A stretch of DNA of 15,428 bases, from positions 1-15,428 of the forward strand of contig JAUWVG010000011.1 of the NCBI GenBank assembly GCA_030617525.1, written 5' to 3'. The number at the start of each line of letters is the position of its first letter. Position 1 is the stretch's first letter. Shown piece by piece: positions 1-6,062 of the stretch. A model generated the notes under the pieces. It ran no database searches. It was not told where the DNA came from and was given only the letters and a program-made list of their open reading frames with translations. Origin of the DNA: Candidatus Aminicenantota bacterium. Its GTDB lineage: Bacteria > Acidobacteriota > Aminicenantia > Aminicenantales > Aminicenantaceae. The translations under genes were made by a program, and so were the position numbers.

Positions 1-10
1 GTCATTGACC

Positions 11-39
11 TTGACAAGAGGGCCCGATTCGGGTATAAA
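11..39 (+). promoter_or_regulatory. Sigma70-type promoter for rpsU-lipA
   Basis: A perfect -35 hexamer TTGACA (11-16) is followed by a 17-nt spacer and a -10 hexamer TATAAA (34-39, five of six consensus bases). Transcription should start near 46, giving a short leader ahead of rpsU. The four plus-strand genes that follow are separated by only 6-11 nt, so this promoter may serve all of them. Confidence 0.75.
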
Positions 40-69
40 TTTTCTGTCTGAATAGAGGAGGTGAGTTTA

Positions 70-276
70 GTGGCTTTTGTTGTTGTAGATGATAGCGAAT
101 CTATCGAATCTGCACTCAAACGGTTTAAAAGAAAAGTACAGCAGGAAGCGATTATTAAAGAAATCAAAAAGCATTCTGTTTATTACAAACCCGGCGAGAA
201 GAGGCGGATGAAAGAAATCCAAGCCAGAAAGCGGATGAGAAGGCGCTTACGAAGAGAAAAGTATTTCGACTACTAA
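70..276 (+). CDS. rpsU: 30S ribosomal protein S21
   Basis: Small, very basic protein of 68 residues that binds the small ribosomal subunit and is linked to translation initiation. The segment ESIESALKRFKRK followed by an Arg/Lys-rich tail (RRMKEIQARKRMRRRLRR) is the recognisable S21 pattern, and the length fits the family. The frame is also open from a GTG at 61. However, a near-perfect Shine-Dalgarno (GGAGGTGA, 57-64) overlaps that codon and sits 8 nt before the GTG at 70, so 70 is chosen; the protein then starts MAFVVVDD, as S21 proteins usually do. It is first in a tight plus-strand run and has the best ribosome binding site of the core genes here. Confidence 0.93.
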   Translation: MAFVVVDDSESIESALKRFKRKVQQEAIIKEIKKHSVYYKPGEKRRMKEIQARKRMRRRLRREKYFDY

Positions 277-287
277 AAACTACACCT

Positions 288-1175
288 TTGGAACTTCAGC
301 CTGATACTCACACGGCCAGAAAGCCTCCTTGGCTAAAAGTTAGATTCCCGTCGCATAAAAATTTTTTCTATGTTTCCAACCTCGTAAAAGAAAAAAATAT
401 CCACACCATCTGCCAGAGTGCCAAGTGCCCCAATATTTCTGAATGCTGGTCAAACAAGACCGCTACATTCCTCATCCTGGGCGACACCTGTACTCGGAAA
501 TGTGGATTTTGTGCGGTCAAAAAAGGAGTCCCGACTTCTTTTCTCCCTGACGAATCCACTCAAGTGGCTGAAGCGGTGTCTCTCATGGGCCTCAATTATA
601 CCGTCATCACCTCTGTCACTCGAGATGACTTGGAAGATGGAGGAGCTCGTCAATTCGCGGAAACAATATCAAAAATAAAAGAGACATCTCCACAGGCAAA
701 AGTTGAGGTTCTGATCCCGGACTTTAACGGAAACACCGCCGCACTCCAAACAGTTGTTGACGCCCATCCTGACATTCTCAACCATAATCTGGAAGTGCCG
801 GTTTCCCTTTATCTTCTTATCAAACGGCCCAAGGATTTTTACGACCGGTCACTCGGCATCCTCAAAACCGCTGCAAAAAAAGGAATGGTCACCAAGTCGG
901 GACTAATGATCGGCTTAGGGGAAAAAATGGAAGATATACTCCAAACATTTTCCGACCTCATACATGCCGAGTGCAAACTCCTCACTCTAGGCCAATATCT
1001 CCAGCCCTCTCAAAAACATGTCCGTGTCCAGAAATTCTACTCTCCTCTCGAGTTTAAACAGCTTAAACAGATCGCTTTGGATTTTGGTTTCAAGGGTGTT
1101 GTCTCAGGCCCACTCGTAAGAAGTTCTTTTCAAGCGCACAAAATGTATGATTCTTTCCATAAAAATGTGATATAA
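288..1175 (+). CDS. lipA: Lipoyl synthase (radical SAM)
   Basis: LipA inserts two sulfurs into protein-bound octanoyl groups to make the lipoyl cofactor of 2-oxoacid dehydrogenases and the glycine cleavage system. Both family clusters are visible: the auxiliary cluster C42-x4-C47-x5-C53 (CQSAKCPNISEC) and the radical SAM CX3CX2C at 68-75 (CTRKCGFC). The C-terminal serine motif that ligates the auxiliary cluster appears as RSSF (278-281). The N-terminal RKPPWLK is typical. Length (295 aa) is normal. The start is a TTG 11 nt after the rpsU stop with no clear Shine-Dalgarno. I see no ATG or GTG in frame further upstream, so translation may depend on coupling to rpsU. Confidence 0.95.
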   Translation: MELQPDTHTARKPPWLKVRFPSHKNFFYVSNLVKEKNIHTICQSAKCPNISECWSNKTATFLILGDTCTRKCGFCAVKKGVPTSFLPDESTQVAEAVSLMGLNYTVITSVTRDDLEDGGARQFAETISKIKETSPQAKVEVLIPDFNGNTAALQTVVDAHPDILNHNLEVPVSLYLLIKRPKDFYDRSLGILKTAAKKGMVTKSGLMIGLGEKMEDILQTFSDLIHAECKLLTLGQYLQPSQKHVRVQKFYSPLEFKQLKQIALDFGFKGVVSGPLVRSSFQAHKMYDSFHKNVI

Positions 1176-1183
1176 GACAAGAA

Positions 1184-1924
1184 ATGCGCTATTTAATCTT
1201 CACGGATATCCACGGCAATCTCGAAGCCTTCCTTGTCTTCTTGAAATTTGCCCAGAAGCATAAGATCGACCGCTATTTATTTCTAGGAGACCTGGTCGGA
1301 TACGGGGCTTCTCCCAATGAGATCATCCAGAAAATAAAGTTACTGAAACCGATATCCACAATCAGAGGCAACCATGATAAGGCCGCCTGTGAAATCGAGA
1401 CCGTTCAGACATTTAATCCCATTGCCGCTTCAGCCATCCACTGGACTAGACAAAATATTCTGAAAAAAAACCTTGCCTATCTCGAGCGCTTGAAAAAGGG
1501 CCCCATCGTCATCAACGATGAAATCTCCATCTGCCATGGGGCGCCGTTCGATGAAGATCACTACATCTTTGGTGAATTTGATGCTGCGGAAGCTTTCCTT
1601 CATGTCAACACTCCCATCTGTTTTTTTGGCCACACACATTTCCCTTTTGTCTATACGGAAAAAGATCATTTTGTCGAAGGCACTTTTCTGACCGGAAATT
1701 CAAATGAAATCAAAATCGAAAAGGGCACAAAATACCTCATCAATCCGGGTTCGATCGGCCAGCCTCGAGACAGAAATCCCCGTGCTGCCTGTGCCATCTA
1801 TGATTCCAAATCAAAAAAAATTAAATTTTTCCGCCTCGAGTATGATATTGCCGAGGCACAGAGAAAAATAATAGAGGCCAATCTTCCCCCTGCCCTTGCC
1901 GAACGTCTGAGTGTCGGCATCTAG
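1184..1924 (+). CDS. Calcineurin-like metallophosphoesterase
   Basis: A 246-residue two-metal phosphoesterase. The metal-ligand motifs appear in family order: D8-x-H10 (TDIHGN), G-D36 (FLGDLVGYG), GN63-H64-D, H118 (CHGAP) and GH150-T-H152. This is the MPE/YfcE-like group that includes small phosphodiesterases and protein-phosphatase-like enzymes. The substrate cannot be read from sequence. The ATG lies 8 nt after the lipA stop with only weak purines (AAGAA) before it, consistent with co-transcription and coupled translation. No signal peptide is seen, so it is probably cytoplasmic. The family call is firm; the physiological role is unknown. Confidence 0.9.
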   Translation: MRYLIFTDIHGNLEAFLVFLKFAQKHKIDRYLFLGDLVGYGASPNEIIQKIKLLKPISTIRGNHDKAACEIETVQTFNPIAASAIHWTRQNILKKNLAYLERLKKGPIVINDEISICHGAPFDEDHYIFGEFDAAEAFLHVNTPICFFGHTHFPFVYTEKDHFVEGTFLTGNSNEIKIEKGTKYLINPGSIGQPRDRNPRAACAIYDSKSKKIKFFRLEYDIAEAQRKIIEANLPPALAERLSVGI

Positions 1925-1930
1925 CCTAGA

Positions 1931-2431
1931 ATGATCACCACCATCCTATCCTTTCCTCTCGGACAAATTCTCCTGGCCAAAACAGAACAAGGCCTGTGTC
2001 TGGCTCACTACTCTAAGACCAAAAAAAACATCCGTCAGACAGAGGCTTTCCTCAAAAGAAAAGGTTTCTCTCCTACGACTGATGATGCGGCTTTTAAGGA
2101 CGAACACAAACTCTTCAACCAATATTTTTATGGTCAAAGAGTTGATTTCAGTAAAATTCCTGTCCATTTTATCTTCGGCACTCCTTACCAGCAGAACATC
2201 TGGAAGGAAGCGGCAAAAATTCCCTATGGGAAGACGGAAACATATAAATCTCTATCTCTAAAAATGAATCACAACGGCTTCCGGAGCGCAGGACAGGCAC
2301 TTTCAAAAAATCCTCTCATCATCATCGTACCCTGTCACCGTGTGCTGGCAACGGGAAGCCTGGGCGGTTTTTCGGCGGGGCTTCCTCTGAAAAAATACCT
2401 TCTTGAGCTCGAAGGCATCTCTCTTCCCTAA
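1931..2431 (+). CDS. ogt: Methylated-DNA--[protein]-cysteine S-methyltransferase
   Basis: Suicide DNA-repair protein that moves O6-alkyl groups from guanine to its own cysteine. The active-site motif PCHRV (134-138, acceptor C135) is intact. It is preceded by the winged-helix recognition segment GTPYQQNIWKEAAKIPYGKT and by RSAGQALSKNP with the arginine finger R118, and followed by the typical GGFSAGLPLKKYLLELEG. The 166-aa length is that of a single-function Ogt/Ada-C type enzyme. The N-terminal domain (about 1-80) is diverged. The ATG is 6 nt past the phosphoesterase stop and lacks a Shine-Dalgarno. Last gene of the plus-strand run. The symbol is by family; ogt and ada-C types cannot be separated here. 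Confidence 0.92.
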   Translation: MITTILSFPLGQILLAKTEQGLCLAHYSKTKKNIRQTEAFLKRKGFSPTTDDAAFKDEHKLFNQYFYGQRVDFSKIPVHFIFGTPYQQNIWKEAAKIPYGKTETYKSLSLKMNHNGFRSAGQALSKNPLIIIVPCHRVLATGSLGGFSAGLPLKKYLLELEGISLP

Positions 2432-2442
2432 TAACCGGCCTG

Positions 2443-2472
2443 GACAATTCATGAAAATTGTCGACATTTTTT
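2443..2472 (+). terminator. Probable intrinsic terminator after ogt
   Basis: Perfect 7-bp inverted repeat GACAATT (2443-2449) / AATTGTC (2456-2462) with a 6-nt loop, followed after GACA by a run of six T. It lies between two convergent genes. The stem is AT-rich and the T-run starts 5 nt after the stem, so it is a moderate-quality terminator. Confidence 0.5.
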
Positions 2473-3328
2473 ATGAATTATTCAGGTTAGGATTGGCATA
2501 GCAGTAGAGACAACTGTGGGGGCAGGATTGTGCATAGCTTCCGATGTCGACAGATTCCGTGCAGCCGCACTCAGATCGCTGACTCTTATCTTTCTTCAAG
2601 GAGACTTTCTCTTTTTGTGGATGCAAACTCTGCAGCAATGTGCCGTTTATGCAGGCAGATGGATTTATTCCCTCCACTTCAGTCAGAAACTTTTGGCTGC
2701 AGGAATAAAGAAACAAATTCCAGTTTTTGGCGATCGAAACGAGGCCGGTCGTCCTCCTTTTCTTTTCCTCGACTGAAGGATCCACATAGGCAAAACCAGC
2801 TTTGTCGGCTCTCCGTTTGGCCTTATTGTACCATTGAGCAAAACTGAACCGAATGACCCTGATCCCCTTTGCAGCAAGATAAGGGGCCAATGTTTCAAAA
2901 AAATCGAGGTTTGTCTTTATCTCCCCCTCCCGTGTCTCCCAAAAAACTATAGGATCAAATCGGACAGAAATATTTTCAGGCCGGCCGACAACCTCTATCA
3001 AAGAATCCAGTTGATGAAGAGCATCTTCTGGGGAAGGAACGCCGCTCTCGATAAAGGAACCGCCCAAACCCGTGATGGTGAAATGGAAGTAGAGCAAATC
3101 GTATTTTTCAAGCCTTTCTCTCAAATGGAAACGGTTGTTGATGAGGTTGTCGAAATTTTTCGACCAGAGAACAATAGAATGCACATTTTGTGGATTAAGA
3201 TCGACGTTATAAGTGTGTCCGGACGGCCCATAGACTCTGGCTCTTTTTTCTGAAAGCATCCCAGCAAGCTCTTCAGGAAAAAAAGCCACAAGATCTGTAC
3301 GTCTTGAGACACTGATCACCTTTTTCAT
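2471..3328 (-). CDS. DUF1848 family protein (iron-sulfur/radical SAM-like)
   Basis: A 285-residue protein beginning MKKVISVSRRTDLVAFFPE, the characteristic DUF1848 opening (SVSRRTD). It continues with VLWSKNFDNLI and LYFHFTITGLGG, both conserved family blocks. The C-terminus has a cysteine cluster: C254, C256, then CX3CX2C at 269-276 followed by YANPN (CPHSCLYCYANPN), which resembles a radical SAM cluster-binding loop placed at the wrong end of the protein. Family function is not established; iron-sulfur binding is inferred from the cysteines. It converges on ogt and diverges from lptB. The ATG is preceded by AAGAAAAG, a weak ribosome binding site. Confidence 0.85.
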   Translation of the reverse strand: MKKVISVSRRTDLVAFFPEELAGMLSEKRARVYGPSGHTYNVDLNPQNVHSIVLWSKNFDNLINNRFHLRERLEKYDLLYFHFTITGLGGSFIESGVPSPEDALHQLDSLIEVVGRPENISVRFDPIVFWETREGEIKTNLDFFETLAPYLAAKGIRVIRFSFAQWYNKAKRRADKAGFAYVDPSVEEKKRRTTGLVSIAKNWNLFLYSCSQKFLTEVEGINPSACINGTLLQSLHPQKEKVSLKKDKSQRSECGCTESVDIGSYAQSCPHSCLYCYANPNLNNS

Positions 3329-3334
3329 CTTTTC

Positions 3335-3363
3335 TTGACAGTTAGTCCATTTGATTTTAGTAT
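3335..3363 (+). promoter_or_regulatory. Promoter for lptB giving a near-leaderless mRNA
   Basis: A perfect TTGACA (3335-3340), a 17-nt spacer and TAGTAT (3358-3363, four of six bases) are seen. Transcription should begin around 3370, only about 3-4 nt before the lptB ATG at 3374, so the message would have almost no leader. The same TTG at 3335 could be misread as a start codon of a longer lptB frame. Confidence 0.55.
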
Positions 3364-3381
3364 TTTAGCTGACATGAGCAA
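3354..3381 (-). promoter_or_regulatory. Weak candidate promoter for the DUF1848 gene
   Basis: On the minus strand TTGCTC (3381-3376), a 16-nt spacer and TAAAAT (3359-3354) precede the DUF1848 ATG at 3328. The -10 is good but the -35 matches at only three bases. It would overlap the divergent lptB promoter. Confidence 0.3.
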
Positions 3382-4138
3382 AGAAGAGCAAACAAGTGTT
3401 CTCAAAGCAGAGAATTTAAAAAAAAGTTACGGTCGGCGTTTTGTGGTCAATGGAGTCAACATCCAAGTATCATCCGGTCAAATTATTGGGCTGCTTGGAA
3501 GGAATGGAGCAGGAAAAACAACAACTTTTCAGATGATCATTGGTTTGCTAAAACCCAATGAAGGAATGATCACACTCAATAATCTGAACATTTCTCAATA
3601 TTCAACTCATCAAAGAGCCCAAATAGGCATCACTTATCTCCCACAAGAAAACTCTGTTTTTCTCAAAACATCTGTAGAAAAAAACCTTAAAATGATCATG
3701 CAGCTTCAAGGCCAGAAAAAAGCAGTACAGAAAGATACAATACGTAAACTTCTTGACGAACTGGGCCTTCTCCCGTTAGCAAAACAGTCTGCTCATAGTC
3801 TCTCTGGCGGGGAAAGAAGAAAATTGGAAATATGCCGCTCTCTCATCATCAATCCAAAATTTCTACTGCTCGACGAACCTTTTACCGGAATAGACCCCCT
3901 CACTATCAAAGAGCTTCAAAAAATTATGCTCAAGCTAAAAAAGCAGGGTATCGGGATTGTCATTTCAGATCATAATGTCCAGGACACCTTAAAGATTGCC
4001 GACCGCTCATACATCATCGATCAAGGGGAAATCCTTACAGAGGGCACACCAAAAGAAATCACCAATGATGAACGAGCCAAAGAGAGATTTTTTGGAAAGG
4101 ACTTTAAGCTGGACGATGAAGTTCAGATCTATGCTTAG
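3374..4138 (+). CDS. lptB: LPS export ABC transporter ATP-binding protein LptB
   Basis: Cytoplasmic ATPase that powers LptFG extraction of lipopolysaccharide from the inner membrane. From the ATG at 3374 (254 aa) the ABC motifs are complete: Walker A GRNGAGKT (42-49), Q-loop YLPQE (Q91), signature LSGGE (143-147), Walker B FLLLDEP (163-169) and switch SDHNV (H200). LptB hallmarks include DEPFTGIDP, DHNVQDTL and the C-terminal RFFGKDF. The frame is open 13 codons further to a TTG at 3335, but that TTG is the promoter -35 box, so 3374 is used. No Shine-Dalgarno is present. No other lpt gene is adjacent. Its last 35 bp overlap the convergent RDD-like gene. Confidence 0.92.
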   Translation: MSKEEQTSVLKAENLKKSYGRRFVVNGVNIQVSSGQIIGLLGRNGAGKTTTFQMIIGLLKPNEGMITLNNLNISQYSTHQRAQIGITYLPQENSVFLKTSVEKNLKMIMQLQGQKKAVQKDTIRKLLDELGLLPLAKQSAHSLSGGERRKLEICRSLIINPKFLLLDEPFTGIDPLTIKELQKIMLKLKKQGIGIVISDHNVQDTLKIADRSYIIDQGEILTEGTPKEITNDERAKERFFGKDFKLDDEVQIYA

Positions 4139-5228
4139 GACTAAAAAGGTAATCGCCGAGTGTTTCGCCAAGAAAAAAGAAGAATAGGAATAAGTACACA
4201 GACAGAAGAACAACATAAAAAACCATTAAAAGAAGAGCGGCAGCGGAAATAAGGTTAAAAAGTTTTACTTCCATCACATACGATGCAATCCAGGTTGTAA
4301 TAAACCACACAGCCCCAATAAACAGAACATCAAAAACCCTGGACTTAATCCAGATCGAAAATTGTGAGGGAGGTTCCTTAGATTTTCCCTCCTCCGCTTC
4401 AATAGTATCTCCACTGAAAGGGAGGTCCTTTTGAGCAACGACCTCGGGCAGTCCCATTCCCGTATCTAAAGTAGGCGTTTTTTCTTGAGGCACGAATTCT
4501 TTTTCTGCCTCGGTCATCGGGATGTTTGAAGGCGGCTCTTCTTTAATTTTAGAAGCCCAGGCCGGCAGATCATCAGTCGGAGGGACTATAACCTGTTTTT
4601 CAAAAAGAGGCGGAGTGGAAGAAACCGGTTCTTCGTGAACAGGTTCCCCTTGGAGCGGCTCCTCGATAACCTGGAATTCCTTAGGAGGCGGCACAAAGTC
4701 GGGCACATCTTCCTTAACAGGCTCTTCGTCTTTGTGTATGAAATCTTCAACAGGTTCTTTTGGAAAAGGGACGGATGCAATATCCTCACCCTGGTCTTGT
4801 TTCATAGAATCTATGAACCGGTCAATCTCCTGCTTCTCAATTTCAGAAGATTCTACAGTTTTTTCCAGATCCTCCATCTTCAAAACTTCTTCTTTGCTGT
4901 CAGAATGAGTCTCTTTTTCTATCTCTTTAATGACCTCTTCTTCATTTATGCCTTCCAACTTGATTTCAACAGACTCCTCCTCGTGTATCTTCTCTTCGCT
5001 CCATTCTTCCTCAAAATCATGTTCCTCTTCCAGCTCTTCTTTTTGGACTTCTTGTTCTTCTAAGTGGATTTCATCAGCTTTGACTTTTTCTTCCCGACTG
5101 TCCGCTTCCGGTTTTTGGACGACTTCAACTTCCTGGAGATCTACAGAATTTTCAGTTTTTTTTTTCAGCGGATTCTTCTGGTTCCACCTCCTCTTCATGT
5201 TTGAGAGGAGGTTCTTTCTCCTCAGCAT
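4104..5228 (-). CDS. Acidic linker plus RDD-like membrane domain (C-terminal part of a split gene)
   Basis: This open frame (374 codons from an ATG at 5228) holds a long Glu/Lys/Pro-rich, probably disordered segment followed by about 85 C-terminal residues with two hydrophobic stretches. The C-terminal block keeps RDD-family marks: an Arg and Asp in SRVFDVLF at the first helix and GETLGDYLF after the second (compare the family G-x-TLGK-x-LF). The first about 21 codons run out of frame with the upstream zinc-ribbon ORF. Real coding starts at the A10 tract (5156-5165), where removing one A fuses both ORFs into a 449-aa protein. The last 35 bp overlap lptB on the other strand. The N-terminal codons listed here are probably not used independently, since no ribosome binding site precedes 5228 or the next ATG (5198). 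Confidence 0.75.
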   Translation of the reverse strand: MLRRKNLLSNMKRRWNQKNPLKKKTENSVDLQEVEVVQKPEADSREEKVKADEIHLEEQEVQKEELEEEHDFEEEWSEEKIHEEESVEIKLEGINEEEVIKEIEKETHSDSKEEVLKMEDLEKTVESSEIEKQEIDRFIDSMKQDQGEDIASVPFPKEPVEDFIHKDEEPVKEDVPDFVPPPKEFQVIEEPLQGEPVHEEPVSSTPPLFEKQVIVPPTDDLPAWASKIKEEPPSNIPMTEAEKEFVPQEKTPTLDTGMGLPEVVAQKDLPFSGDTIEAEEGKSKEPPSQFSIWIKSRVFDVLFIGAVWFITTWIASYVMEVKLFNLISAAALLLMVFYVVLLSVYLFLFFFFLGETLGDYLFSPKHRSELHRPA

Positions 5229-5454
5229 TTTTTAAGAGATCTCCCGCAGCAGGATCCGCGTCCTTTTCGTCCTCTGGAGACGCTATCTCTTCCTCTTCGT
5301 CATCGTCAGAGTCGTCAACAACGATTTTTTCTCCAGGGATCTCTTCCTCGATTTTTTCATCCTCAGGAAAGAGCAGCTGTGTTCCGCAGTTTGAACAAAA
5401 CTCCGCTCCTTCCTCAATAATTGCCTTACAGTATGGACATCTTCGTATTGCCAT
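5152..5454 (-). CDS. Zinc-ribbon N-terminal part of the split RDD-like gene
   Basis: The frame starts MAIRRCPYCK and holds a CX2C...CX2C zinc ribbon (C6, C9, C20, C23; CPYC and CSNC). A highly acidic stretch with a run of Asp/Glu follows, ending in ESAEKKN at the A10 tract (100 aa). Proteins of this layout pair a zinc ribbon with a membrane domain. The downstream frame supplies exactly that, so the two ORFs are probably one gene, split by a sequencing indel, a mutation, or expressed through slippage. The frame is also open to a TTG at 5490, but that TTG is a perfect -35 box. The ATG at 5454 lies 7 nt after the -10, so the transcript would be leaderless. Confidence 0.75.
   Translation of the reverse strand: MAIRRCPYCKAIIEEGAEFCSNCGTQLLFPEDEKIEEEIPGEKIVVDDSDDDEEEEIASPEDEKDADPAAGDLLKNAEEKEPPLKHEEEVEPEESAEKKN
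5156..5165 (-). other. A10 homopolymer (coding strand) at the frame break
   Basis: Ten consecutive A on the coding strand. With ten A the zinc-ribbon frame stops at AAC TGA. With nine (or twelve) it reads through into the RDD-like frame. A one-base backward shift would instead hit a stop after about nine codons. A polymerase slip that drops one A or adds two therefore fits; a classical -1 ribosomal frameshift does not. Confidence 0.8.
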
Positions 5455-5461
5455 AATTCTA

Positions 5462-5490
5462 TTTATAATTGGAAAAGAAAGACTTGTCAA
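5462..5490 (-). promoter_or_regulatory. Strong promoter of the zinc-ribbon/RDD-like gene
   Basis: On the minus strand a perfect TTGACA (5490-5485), an exact 17-nt spacer and TATAAA (5467-5462) are followed after only 7 nt (TAGAATT) by the ATG at 5454. The expected transcription start falls on or next to the start codon. Confidence 0.75.
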
Positions 5491-5527
5491 TCAAGGGAAT
5501 GGAGTAAGAAAACAAAGTCGATTTAGA

Positions 5528-5546
5528 AACAGCAAAGGCAGCTGTT
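5528..5546 (-). terminator. Weak hairpin after the small membrane gene
   Basis: AACAGC / GCTGTT, a 6-bp stem with a 7-nt loop, lies 15 nt past the stop codon of the gene ending at 5561. No continuous T-run follows (only a loose T-rich stretch), so terminator function is doubtful. Confidence 0.25.
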
Positions 5547-5560
5547 GAGAATAATTCTGT

Positions 5561-5788
5561 TTACTCTGATTTCTGTGGGAGCGGCTGCTCTTTGATTTCA
5601 GGACGAAAAACAAGCCAGAGGAGAAGGCTTATCGGCCATTCCAAAAGAAAAACCAAAAACACAACAGGCCACCCGGGTTTTCCCCGTTTTAGCGCATCAT
5701 GATAGACCCAGATAAGACTCCAGATCAGCAGGCCAATAATAACGAGAAAAAAAGGAATCACAAGCAGTATCCAAAAAAGAGGTTCCAT
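5561..5788 (-). CDS. Small two-helix membrane protein
   Basis: A 75-residue hydrophobic protein. Helix 1 spans about residues 4-26 (FWILLVIPFFLVIIGLLIW) and helix 2 about 41-62 (VVFLVFLLEWPISLLLWLVF), followed by RPE and a short polar tail. Between the helices is WVYHDALKRGKPGW, a pattern (Tyr-x-Asp-Ala-x-x-Arg-Gly) seen in small membrane proteins related to the PLDc_N (cardiolipin synthase N-terminal) family. The frame is open to a TTG at 5803, but GGAGG lies between that codon and the ATG at 5788 with an 8-nt spacer, so 5788 is the start. This is one of two core genes here with a clear Shine-Dalgarno. Function unknown. Confidence 0.7.
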   Translation of the reverse strand: MEPLFWILLVIPFFLVIIGLLIWSLIWVYHDALKRGKPGWPVVFLVFLLEWPISLLLWLVFRPEIKEQPLPQKSE

Positions 5789-5853
5789 TTTTTTATCCTC
5801 CAATAGGAATACTTATTTTCGGCGGTCTTTATTCACAATTAGAAAAAACAAAA

Positions 5854-5882
5854 TTGACAATGAATGGAAAATCGACTAAAAA
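5854..5882 (+). promoter_or_regulatory. Promoter for tRNA-Val
   Basis: A perfect TTGACA (5854-5859), a 17-nt spacer and TAAAAA (5877-5882) stand 13 nt before the mature tRNA 5' end. The -10 is imperfect, but its placement directly before a tRNA supports it. Confidence 0.5.
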
Positions 5883-5895
5883 TAGAACACCGGCT

Positions 5896-5970
5896 GGGCG
5901 ATTAACTCAGCGGCAGAGTGCTACCTTCACACGGTAGAAGTCGTGGGTTCAAATCCCGCATCGCCCACCA
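5896..5970 (+). tRNA. tRNA-Val (anticodon CAC)
   Basis: A complete cloverleaf of 75 nt. Acceptor stem GGGCGAT pairs with ATCGCCC; D stem ACTC/GAGT; anticodon stem CTACC/GGTAG with loop TTCACAC (anticodon CAC, reading GTG); five-base variable loop; T stem GTGGG/CCCGC with loop TTCAAAT; discriminator A and encoded CCA. The AT-rich accessory block starts right after the 3' end, the usual insertion side for islands, but I see no duplicate of the tRNA 3' end inside the window. Confidence 0.95.
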
Positions 5971-6062
5971 TATCGTTTTCAACAACTTCCGCAATTTTTC
6001 GCCCCTCCAAAATGTAAGGTGTGCCCAAAACCGTCACAATCTTGATATATGAAATTGATGTA
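5971..6062. other. tRNA-island junction
   Basis: 92 bp between the tRNA CCA end and the stop codon of the YaaC-like gene. Base composition shifts to AT-rich here. No att duplication, terminator or ORF with a ribosome binding site was seen. Confidence 0.4.

Noticed and set aside
61..69. GTG at 61 as the rpsU start
   Set aside because: The Shine-Dalgarno (57-64) overlaps it; the GTG at 70 has correct spacing and gives a normal S21 N-terminus.
2516..3253. Plus-strand and second-frame ORFs over the DUF1848 gene
   Set aside because: They lie antisense or out of frame to a protein with clear family motifs and have no start signals.
4635..5548. Long plus-strand ORFs rich in Phe/Leu/Ser opposite the acidic gene
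   Set aside because: They are the complement of the Glu/Lys-rich coding strand, with no ribosome binding site, no recognisable domain and biased composition.
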